Assembly: GCA_009827235.1 (NCBI GenBank)
Contig: SPMW01000053.1
Span: 1-5,784, forward strand
DNA: 5,784 nt
Direction: 5' to 3'
Origin: Candidatus Campylobacter infans
Lineage (GTDB): Bacteria > Campylobacterota > Campylobacteria > Campylobacterales > Campylobacteraceae
Of this stretch, positions 1-5,089 are shown piece by piece. Both the position numbers and the translations under genes were made by a program. The first letter of the stretch is position 1; the number at the start of each line of letters is the position of its first letter. The notes under the pieces were generated by a model, which saw only the letters and a list, made by a program, of their open reading frames with translations, searched no databases and was not told the origin of the DNA.

Positions 1-292
1 TTTTATTTAAAAAAGCGTTACAAAATGAGCCAAATTTTAAAAACAAAACATAGCTAGAAATAATATTAAAAGCGTATTTAAAGGTATTGTATTAAAAATT
101 ATATTTACGGAATTATCCGCAAAGATAATTTTTAAAACAACGATTTATTCAGTATTTAAAAGCAATTACTAGCGCATTTTGTAACTATTGCGTTAAAAAT
201 TTTTTTCAAGTATTATCCCACAAATTTTTAATATTCTTAAACATTTTAACATTTTGATTATTTTTTAAATATTTAAAATTTTAAGAGAAAAA
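1..292. other. AT-rich gene-free region, left edge
   Basis: I see no supportable gene on either strand here; every open frame is very short and lacks a ribosome binding site. The region is extremely AT-rich. It holds an 11-bp perfect inverted repeat (GTTACAAAATG at 17-27, CATTTTGTAAC at 175-185), a small CGGA/TCCG palindrome at 109-120, and one copy of an imperfect direct repeat (134-160) whose partner lies past the next gene. TTATCCGCA at 113-121 resembles a DnaA box, but a single copy means little. The region may be the 5' flank of the gene that follows or a decayed part of it. Confidence 0.6.
134..160 (+). repeat. Imperfect 27-bp direct repeat, left copy
   Basis: This 27-bp stretch matches 947-973 at 22 of 27 positions. 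The first 12 bases (AAAACAACGATT) and the last six (TTTAAA) are identical. The two copies flank the unrecognised gene at 337-897 and its G12 tract, about 813 bp apart. They could be remnants of an insertion-site or local duplication. They could also be chance similarity in very AT-rich DNA, although the shared ACAACGATT core is not plain low-complexity sequence. Confidence 0.4.
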
Positions 293-336
293 ATGGGGAG
301 TAAATTAAAAGATTTTTTTAACTATAAAGATAAATT

Positions 337-897
337 TTGATTTTAAAAAAAGATAAAAAATTTTATATTAGAGTAAATTATGAAGCAAATTTTAAAAAGT
401 TTTTACAAGCAAACTTTTTATTTTTTTTTAATAAAAAAGAAGTATTGAAAACATATAAAAATAAATCTTATAAGTTTTTAAAAGAATTTATAAAAATTTT
501 TAAATCACGCTATGGCACATTAGAACAATTTACGCAAGGTTACGAGATAGATTTTAGCGCACAAACTTGCACGCCAGAGCGTTACGCAATCATTAATGAT
601 GATAAAGTAAGCGAGCTTATAGAACAAGTCTATAATAAAGCAAATCGCGCGGTAAGACAAATAAAAGAAAATAAAAAATTTGAGTTATCACGCCCCGAGT
701 TTATAGAAACAATAGCTGGCACACTAAAAGCAGGCGATAAAACAGCGCACGAAATAGCCACAACTTTAAAATTAAGCTCAAAATACGAACAAAATTTTTT
801 AAAGCCTATATTACAGCAAAATTTAGGCCTAAAATGGCAAACAACACAAGCCAAAGACAAAGGGGGAAACACGAGAGAATTTTACACTGCTTTATAA
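337..897 (+). CDS. Unrecognised protein with probable C-terminal winged helix; possibly frameshifted
   Basis: I do not recognise this 186-residue protein. The only in-frame start near the 5' end is TTG at 337, with no good ribosome binding site, and residue 1 is the only methionine. Residues 1-57 are dominated by Lys, Phe, Asn, Tyr and Ile and include Phe from a T9 run. From about residue 58 the composition becomes balanced (Arg, Gln, Glu, Thr), as in a real folded protein. Residues 119-160 read like a helix-turn-helix (KTAHEIATTLKLS at 135-147 fits the usual pattern). Residues 165-184 could form the wing of a winged helix, with GG at 176-177 as the turn. DNA binding is therefore an inference, perhaps in a plasmid or phage-type regulator or replication protein. 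An ATG at 293 with an AAGAG-type binding site opens another frame that stops at 340, overlapping the TTG. One extra T in the TTTT at 335-338 would join the two into a 201-residue protein. The gene may be a frameshifted or truncated remnant. Confidence 0.55.
   Translation: MILKKDKKFYIRVNYEANFKKFLQANFLFFFNKKEVLKTYKNKSYKFLKEFIKIFKSRYGTLEQFTQGYEIDFSAQTCTPERYAIINDDKVSELIEQVYNKANRAVRQIKENKKFELSRPEFIETIAGTLKAGDKTAHEIATTLKLSSKYEQNFLKPILQQNLGLKWQTTQAKDKGGNTREFYTAL
421..429 (+). repeat. T9 homopolymer inside the unrecognised gene
   Basis: Nine consecutive T lie in the coding frame of the 337-897 gene and encode Phe residues around position 30. An alternative ATG at 380, with AGAG at 370-373 upstream, reads into this tract in another frame and stops at 446-448. 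With ten T it would enter the main frame. Runs like this slip during replication and are common contingency sites in Campylobacter, but no variation can be seen in one sequence. Confidence 0.5.
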
Positions 898-905
898 AAA
901 AAAAA

Positions 906-917
906 GGGGGGGGGGGG
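906..917 (+). repeat. G12 homopolymer tract preceded by A10
   Basis: Twelve consecutive G follow ten consecutive A (896-905), directly downstream of the stop codon at 895-897. In low-GC Campylobacter genomes, poly-G runs of this length are typical of slipped-strand phase variation sites. Here no long frame crosses the tract: the three plus-strand frames stop at 920, 930 and 946. It therefore does not switch a visible reading frame as the sequence stands. It might affect a transcript end or an antisense RNA, or be the relic of a phase-variable gene. Confidence 0.85.
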
Positions 918-946
918 TGTAGTAAAATTTGAGAAACGCTTTACAT

Positions 947-973
947 AAAACAACGATTATATCAATGTTTAAA
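947..973 (+). repeat. Imperfect 27-bp direct repeat, right copy
   Basis: This is the partner of 134-160, with 22 of 27 bases identical and the first 12 the same. It lies just downstream of the G12 tract and overlaps the minus-strand -10 at 956-964. The difference between the copies creates the minus-strand TATAAT here and not in the left copy. Confidence 0.4.
956..964 (-). promoter_or_regulatory. Candidate extended -10 on the minus strand
   Basis: Read on the minus strand this is TGATATAAT, a full TGn extended -10 with consensus TATAAT. Transcription would start near 948-950 and run left through the homopolymer tract (as C12 then T10) and antisense to the unrecognised gene. Campylobacter sigma-70 promoters need little -35 sequence, so none is expected. 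TATAAT-like words are common in such AT-rich DNA, so confidence is modest. Confidence 0.35.
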
Positions 974-1066
974 CCTTTTCTCACCTTAAAAAATCTAAGC
1001 AAGTAGCTAAATGAAAAATGTTATTAAAATAGGCTTGCTTGCTATCAATAAAATATAAAAAATAAA

Positions 1067-1075
1067 TGCTATAAT
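1067..1075 (+). promoter_or_regulatory. Consensus extended -10 promoter (TGCTATAAT)
   Basis: TGC followed by a perfect TATAAT at 1070-1075 matches the extended -10 used by Campylobacter sigma-70. The expected transcript start is about 1081-1083, but no ordinary gene lies downstream for more than 600 bp. The transcript would cover a 20-codon ATG frame at 1083-1145 that could be leaderless, and then the hairpin-rich stretch 1240-1390. This makes an RNA gene or leader transcript worth considering. Confidence 0.5.
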
Positions 1076-1239
1076 TTTTACAATGATAAAATTACAGCAT
1101 ACAACGCTAAAATACCGTCTTTTTGTTTGTGTTTATAAAGACTAATTTTTATCTAAGCCCCTTTTTTATCAATCACTAAATTAAACACTATAAATAAATC
1201 TTAAATCCTAAAAGCACTATAAAAAGGACATTTTATTAA

Positions 1240-1272
1240 AAGTGTTAGTGCTGACCCGGGGCACCACTACTT
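1240..1272. other. GC-rich imperfect hairpin
   Basis: The 12-base arms 1240-1251 (AAGTGTTAGTGC) and 1261-1272 (GCACCACTACTT) pair with two mismatches and one G-T wobble around a nine-base loop, TGACCCGGG. The patch is strikingly GC-rich, including a CCCGGG, inside DNA that is otherwise mostly A and T. No T run follows, so it is not a normal terminator. It could be the core of a structured RNA, an operator-like site, or the terminal repeat of an insertion element whose other end is missing. I cannot assign it to a known family. Confidence 0.5.
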
Positions 1273-1358
1273 AAATCCCCTATATATCGTTACTTCAAGG
1301 CTTTAATATTTTTTGCATTGAAGCTGCATATAAGCCGTAAAGCTAGATAATTTTAAGG

Positions 1359-1390
1359 GTTTTTATAACAATACGGTCAATTATAAAAAC
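1359..1390. repeat. Perfect 10-bp inverted repeat
   Basis: GTTTTTATAA at 1359-1368 and TTATAAAAAC at 1381-1390 are exact reverse complements separated by 12 bases. Just upstream, CTTCAA (1293-1298) can pair with TTGAAG (1318-1323). The loop of that stem contains GGCTT and GCTTTA, which can pair with AAGCC (1332-1336) or TAAAGC (1338-1343) further on, giving a pseudoknot-like arrangement. In AT-rich DNA a repeat like this can arise by chance, so its meaning depends on whether the region is transcribed. Confidence 0.35.
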
Positions 1391-1534
1391 ATTAAAGAAT
1401 TTACCCGCCTTATTCTTAGCGGTTTAATGCTATGGTGTTTATTTAGTTTTTAAAGAAAAAAGCAAGATATATTTTTATTTATCCTTAAAATATCCATAAA
1501 TTTTATAAATTAACCTTAACTAAACCAAAACTAT

Positions 1535-1542
1535 GCTACACT
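1535..1542 (+). promoter_or_regulatory. Likely promoter for the flavin oxidoreductase-mutS2 unit
   Basis: TG at 1535-1536, directly followed by TACACT at 1537-1542, is the best -10-like element upstream of 1722. There is no spacer base between TG and the hexamer, so it is not a perfect extended -10. Transcription from it would begin near 1549 and give a leader of about 170 nt containing the nested hairpin at 1594-1700. The surrounding DNA has many AT-rich words, so another start closer to the gene cannot be excluded. Confidence 0.4.
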
Positions 1543-1593
1543 CGGTGAATTTTTTGTAAATTTTAAAATTTTAAAATAGCGAAATTTATGGGA

Positions 1594-1700
1594 TTTTGGC
1601 TTAGAATTAAAATTTCAACATTAGCATAAAATTAAAATTTTTAAAAAGCAAAATTAAAATTTTAATGCTAAAAATAAGCAAATTTTAAAACCAGCCAAAA
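1594..1700 (+). promoter_or_regulatory. Long nested hairpin in the leader before the oxidoreductase gene
   Basis: Five nested stems can form. TTTTGGCT (1594-1601) pairs with AGCCAAAA (1693-1700). AAAATTT (1609-1615) pairs with AAATTTT (1680-1686). TTAGCAT (1621-1627) pairs with ATGCTAA (1665-1671). AAAATT (1628-1633) pairs with AATTTT (1658-1663), with one bulged A. AATTTT (1636-1641) pairs with AAAATT (1650-1655). That is 34 pairs around a loop of about eight bases. The structure ends 10 nt before the ribosome binding site and no T run follows it. It could be a leader RNA that affects stability or translation, or a palindromic MITE-like insertion. I cannot match it to a known riboswitch. Confidence 0.5.
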
Positions 1701-1710
1701 TTTAAGCAAA

Positions 1711-1716
1711 AAGGAG
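1711..1716 (+). promoter_or_regulatory. Ribosome binding site of the oxidoreductase gene
   Basis: AAGGAG lies five bases before the ATG at 1722. It is a near-consensus site and fixes that start. Confidence 0.85.
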
Positions 1717-1721
1717 AAAGA

Positions 1722-2729
1722 ATGCTTTTTAAATCATTAAAACTTGGGGATTTATGCTTGCAAAACCGCATTGTAATGGCGCCAATGTGCACATTTAGTG
1801 CCAAAGATGGCAGGCCAAATGCCTTTCACCGCACGCATTATGCTGCGCGTGCGCTTGGAGGTGTTGGAATGGTTATCATCGAGGCTACAAGCGTAGCAAA
1901 AAACGCCTACATAATGCCTAGCGATTTAGCACTTTATGATGAAAAGCAAACTGACGCACACCGCAAGTTAGTAAAATCCATAAAAAGAGTATCAAAAAGC
2001 TTAGTGTGCGTGCAACTAGCTCACGCTGGCGCAAAAAGTAGCCATAAATCAAATGTAAGCCCAAGCGGTTTGGCCTTTTCAAACTCTTTGCCAAAACCAA
2101 AAGAGCTAAAACGAGATGAAATCCACGAGATTATTAAAAAATTTAAAAAAGCCACTGAAAATGCCAAAAAAGCAGGCTATGATATGGTTGAGATTCACGC
2201 AGCGCACGGGTTTTTGATAAATGAGTTTTTAAGCCCGCTAACTAATCAAAGAAATGATGAATTTGGTGGCTCAGCTGAGCGTAGGGCGCGATTTTTAGAG
2301 CTTATAATGGATGAAGTGGGCGAAATTTTGCCTTTTGGCGTGCGTTTGAGTTGTGATGAATGGCATGAAGGCGGCAATGGCATAAATGAAGCCATACAAA
2401 TAGCTAAAATTTGCGAGCAAAAAGGCGCACTTTACATCCACGCAAGTGCTGGTGGAGTAATGCAAAACCCTAGCAATATGCCAGAAATTAAGCCTTTATA
2501 TCAAGCTCAATACGCAAAAGCCATTAAAGAAAATGTAAGCATTAGCGTAATTGCCGTGGGGCTAATAAACACTGCCACGCAAGGCGATGAATTATTAAAT
2601 AATGGCTATTGCGATATGGTAGCTTATGGTAGAGAACTTTTAAGAAATCCAAATTTTGCTTTTATGGCAGCAAAAGAGCTAAATAATGAAAATTTTATTT
2701 TAAAGCCTTATCTAGGCGCATTTAAATAA
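1722..2729 (+). CDS. NADH:flavin oxidoreductase, Old Yellow Enzyme family (YqjM class)
   Basis: This 335-residue protein is a full-length FMN-dependent TIM-barrel oxidoreductase. Family members use NAD(P)H to reduce activated C=C bonds, and the physiological substrate is usually unknown. The strong ribosome binding site and the N-terminus, which flows into the conserved NRIVMAPM at 15-22, support the start. Hallmarks of the YqjM class are Cys23 next to the flavin (MAPMCTF), QLAHAGAK at 98-105, the substrate-binding pair in EIHAAHGF (His159, His162), NEFLSPLTNQRNDEFGGS at 167-184, VRLS at 207-210, and the FMN phosphate site AYGRELLRNP at 301-310. Three positions differ from B. subtilis YqjM as I remember it: the catalytic Tyr after HAAHG is Phe164, the Tyr two residues after the Cys is Phe25, and the C-terminal Arg finger (QYERGW) reads PYLGAF, with Gly332. 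Activity or substrate may therefore be unusual. It overlaps mutS2 by one base and probably shares its transcript; a functional link is not obvious. Confidence 0.93.
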   Translation: MLFKSLKLGDLCLQNRIVMAPMCTFSAKDGRPNAFHRTHYAARALGGVGMVIIEATSVAKNAYIMPSDLALYDEKQTDAHRKLVKSIKRVSKSLVCVQLAHAGAKSSHKSNVSPSGLAFSNSLPKPKELKRDEIHEIIKKFKKATENAKKAGYDMVEIHAAHGFLINEFLSPLTNQRNDEFGGSAERRARFLELIMDEVGEILPFGVRLSCDEWHEGGNGINEAIQIAKICEQKGALYIHASAGGVMQNPSNMPEIKPLYQAQYAKAIKENVSISVIAVGLINTATQGDELLNNGYCDMVAYGRELLRNPNFAFMAAKELNNENFILKPYLGAFK

Positions 2730-4936
2730 TGCAAGATATAATATCAAAGCTTGATTTGGGCGAGTTTATAGCTAAATTTAATACTTTTTTGGCGCGCCCA
2801 AAACCGCTTTTTATCCAAGGCGATACAAACCAGCACTATGAAAAAATCCTAGAACTTAGCCAAGTAAATCTAAAAGCTCCACAAAGCGTAAATAACCTAG
2901 ATGACGCGCTTATGCGCCTTAGTAAGTTTGGCACGCTTCATATTAGCGAGCTTTATGAGTTTAGCAAAATTATCGCTTATTTTAATTATTTAAAAGCTCA
3001 AAATTTTGATCTTAAAATGCGAGCTTACCTTGATAAAATCATAATCCCAGAGCAAATTTTAGAGCTTGGAGAGCATTTTAGTGCTAAGGGCGAATTAAAA
3101 GCCAGCGTAGATGAGCGCCTATGCGCGATAAATCAAGCATTTGCTCGCAAAAAAGCCCAAATAAACGAGCTTTTACGCCAGGTAATTAGCTCAAAATCCC
3201 TAACGCCTTATCTTGTAGATACGCAAATCCACTATATCAATGAAAGCGAGGCCTTGCTTGTGCGTGGCGGCTTTATGCACGCATTAAAAGGGCAGATTAT
3301 TGCGCGCTCTGCTAGCGGGTTTTTTTATGTCGTGCCAAATAGCATTGAAGCCCTAAAAAACGAGCTTAGCGCCTTAATGGATAAAAAAGAAGAGCTGATT
3401 TTTGAATATTGTAAAAAGATGAGTAAAATTTTTCATCAAAACTTAGCCTTTTTAAAATTTATAAATAAGGCTTTTGATGATATAGACGCGCTTTTAGCTA
3501 GGGTGCTAATGGCAAAAAGTATGGATTTGAGTTTTGTTTTAGCCGATGGTAGTAAGGATATAATTTTAAGTGAGTTCGCCCATCCAGCTCTTAGCGAGCC
3601 AAAGCGTGTAAGCGTGGAGTTTGGCACTAAAATTTTAATAATCACAGGCGTAAATGCTGGCGGTAAATCTATGCTTTTAAAAAGCATTTTAACAGCGGCC
3701 TTTTGTGCTAAATATTTGTTGCCAATGGCAATCAACGCGCAAAAAAGCAAAATCGGCTCTTTTAAACAAATAGATGCAATAATAGAAGATCCACAAAGCG
3801 TAAAAGATGATATATCCACATTTGCTGGGCGCATGCAAGCTTTTAGTGCTTTATTTGGCAAAAAGGGCTTGATAATTGGCATTGATGAAATAGAGCTAGG
3901 CACCGATAGCGATGAGGCCGCTACGCTTTATAGCGTGATAATCTCAAAACTTTTAGCAAATGATATAAAAATGATAATTACCACGCACCATAAAACCCTA
4001 GCACTTTTGCTTTCAAAAAATGAAAATGTCGGCCTTTTAGCAGCCTTATACGATGAAAAAGCACAACGCCCAAAATACGAGTTTTTAGCCGGCATAATCG
4101 GTAAATCCTATGCTTTTGAGACAGCTTTAAGATATGGCATAGCTGCAAATATTATCGCACAAGCAAAGCAAGTTTATGGAGAAAATAAACAAAACCTAAA
4201 CGATGCCATAACAAAAGCCATCAATTTAGAGCTAGAATTAAAGCAAAAAATAGCCAAAAATGATGCTAAAAGCATTAAGCTTGATGAGTTAATTTTAAGC
4301 CTAAAAGATGAAAAAGAACGCCAAAATGAAACATTTCAAGGCTTATTAAACAAATTAGAACGAGAATATTATTTTGCCATAAATGAAGCCAAAAAAGCCG
4401 TAAAATTACAAGATGTAAAAGACGCCCAAAGAGCCATAAATAAAGCAAATGATTTAATCAAAGCCATTAATAAACCCCAAACCCAAGCACCACAGCCACT
4501 AAATCCTGGCGATAGCGTAAAATACGGCAAAATTAAGGCAAAATTATTAACCTTAAACAAAAACGAAGCTACAATTGACGCAAACGGCATAAAAATGCGC
4601 GTGCCATTAAATGCGCTCACAAAAGGCGGCATTAGCGCAGATACGCTCATCAAAAACTCCCCAAAAACACAAATAAGCGTGCAAAAACCACAAAATGCTA
4701 GCGTGATGCTTGATTTACACGGGCTAAAGGCTGATGAAGCCATAGAAAAACTTGATAGATTTATTTCAAATGCGCTTATTATGGGCTTTGATGAAGTTTT
4801 GATAAAGCACGGCATAGGCACAGGGCGTTTAGCTTATGTGGTTAAAGAGTTTTTAAAATCCCATCCTAGCGTAAAATCTTTTAGCGATGCAAGCCCGAAT
4901 GAAGGCGGTTTTGGAGCAAAAATCGTAAAACTTTAA
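2729..4936 (+). CDS. mutS2: MutS2 family ATPase/endonuclease with Smr domain
   Basis: This 735-residue protein is MutS2, a cytosolic DNA-binding ATPase that lacks the mismatch-recognition domain of MutS1. In Helicobacter pylori, MutS2 limits recombination and helps survival of oxidative DNA damage; in Bacillus it also acts on collided ribosomes. Residues 1 to about 290 form the core and clamp helices. The ATPase follows: Walker A TGVNAGGKS (306-314), ISTFAGRM signature (362-369), Walker B LIIGIDEIELGTD (381-393, Asp386 and Glu387), and TTHH (418-421). About 480-580 is a helical, Lys/Glu-rich coiled-coil stretch. A small beta-rich linker domain spans about 592-630. The C-terminal Smr nuclease domain (from about 658) has LDLHG at 661-665 and HGIGTG at 694-699. 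The length is slightly short for the family but no domain is missing. Its ATG overlaps the upstream TAA (TAATG) and has no strong binding site of its own, so translation is probably coupled to the oxidoreductase gene. The gene looks intact. Confidence 0.95.
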   Translation: MQDIISKLDLGEFIAKFNTFLARPKPLFIQGDTNQHYEKILELSQVNLKAPQSVNNLDDALMRLSKFGTLHISELYEFSKIIAYFNYLKAQNFDLKMRAYLDKIIIPEQILELGEHFSAKGELKASVDERLCAINQAFARKKAQINELLRQVISSKSLTPYLVDTQIHYINESEALLVRGGFMHALKGQIIARSASGFFYVVPNSIEALKNELSALMDKKEELIFEYCKKMSKIFHQNLAFLKFINKAFDDIDALLARVLMAKSMDLSFVLADGSKDIILSEFAHPALSEPKRVSVEFGTKILIITGVNAGGKSMLLKSILTAAFCAKYLLPMAINAQKSKIGSFKQIDAIIEDPQSVKDDISTFAGRMQAFSALFGKKGLIIGIDEIELGTDSDEAATLYSVIISKLLANDIKMIITTHHKTLALLLSKNENVGLLAALYDEKAQRPKYEFLAGIIGKSYAFETALRYGIAANIIAQAKQVYGENKQNLNDAITKAINLELELKQKIAKNDAKSIKLDELILSLKDEKERQNETFQGLLNKLEREYYFAINEAKKAVKLQDVKDAQRAINKANDLIKAINKPQTQAPQPLNPGDSVKYGKIKAKLLTLNKNEATIDANGIKMRVPLNALTKGGISADTLIKNSPKTQISVQKPQNASVMLDLHGLKADEAIEKLDRFISNALIMGFDEVLIKHGIGTGRLAYVVKEFLKSHPSVKSFSDASPNEGGFGAKIVKL

Positions 4937-5050
4937 AATTTGCTTAAACTCCGCACAAATAATCGCAAAAGTTCTTAAATTTTAAAATTTTAATCTAGCG
5001 CGCATTAAAAGTTTAATTTTTATTTGATTGTGGTTTTATTGTATTTTGCC

Positions 5051-5059
5051 TGCTACAAT
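5051..5059 (+). promoter_or_regulatory. Extended -10 promoter of the flavodoxin gene
   Basis: TGC at 5051-5053 and TACAAT at 5054-5059 make a good extended -10, preceded by T-rich DNA as in Campylobacter sigma-70 promoters. Transcription would begin near 5066, giving a leader of about 25 nt. The open frame extends upstream to a TTG at 5024, but that start would place the promoter inside the gene, which argues for the ATG at 5090. The flavodoxin gene is thus probably transcribed separately from mutS2. Confidence 0.6.
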
Positions 5060-5077
5060 AGGCGCCCAAAATCAAAA

Positions 5078-5084
5078 AAGGGAG
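5078..5084 (+). promoter_or_regulatory. Ribosome binding site that sets the flavodoxin start
   Basis: AAGGGAG lies five bases before the ATG at 5090. It decides between this start and the upstream in-frame TTG at 5024. Confidence 0.85.
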
Positions 5085-5089
5085 TAAAA

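Larger units (their letters stand above)
898..1529. other. Gene-free region with promoters and hairpins
   Basis: No gene with a credible start and ribosome binding site is visible on either strand. In order the region contains the end of an A10 run, a G12 tract (906-917), a minus-strand extended -10 (956-964), a 7-bp inverted repeat (AAGCAAG 997-1003 with CTTGCTT 1034-1040), a plus-strand extended -10 (1067-1075), a GC-rich hairpin (1240-1272), overlapping stem options at 1293-1343, and a perfect 10-bp inverted repeat (1359-1390). A 20-codon ATG frame at 1083-1145 begins about where transcription from the 1067-1075 promoter would start, so a leaderless peptide is possible but unproven. The pattern fits a structured non-coding RNA locus or a decayed mobile element better than an ordinary spacer. 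Confidence 0.55.

Noticed and set aside
113..121. DnaA-box-like TTATCCGCA and a nearby TTATCCCACA as a replication origin
   Set aside because: There are only one or two imperfect matches, no cluster, and no recognisable replication gene beside them.
630..872. 80-codon frame on the minus strand
   Set aside because: It lies fully inside the plus-strand gene at 337-897, has Cys/Phe-rich composition without motifs, and has no ribosome binding site.
1083..1145. 20-codon ATG frame after the TGnTATAAT promoter
   Set aside because: It could be leaderless, but it has no ribosome binding site, no recognisable peptide type and a length expected by chance. It is kept only as part of the RNA-locus finding.
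1334..1453. Open plus frame of 39 codons ending in a hydrophobic stretch (LILSGLMLWCLFSF)
   Set aside because: It follows a stop at 1331-1333, has no start codon before an ATG near its end and no ribosome binding site. It may be a remnant of a lost gene, but I cannot support it as one.
1918..2100. 60-codon minus-strand frame
   Set aside because: It is a shadow of the well-supported oxidoreductase gene.
3436..3903. 155-codon minus-strand frame
   Set aside because: It is a shadow of the mutS2 ATPase domain, with no domain pattern of its own.
4369..4821. 150-codon hydrophobic minus-strand frame
   Set aside because: It lies opposite the Lys/Ala-rich coiled coil and linker of MutS2. Its apparent membrane character comes from reading those codons backwards.
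5024..5089. N-terminal extension of the flavodoxin from the TTG at 5024
   Set aside because: It would include the -10 promoter and the ribosome binding site within coding sequence; homologous flavodoxins start at the position of the ATG at 5090.
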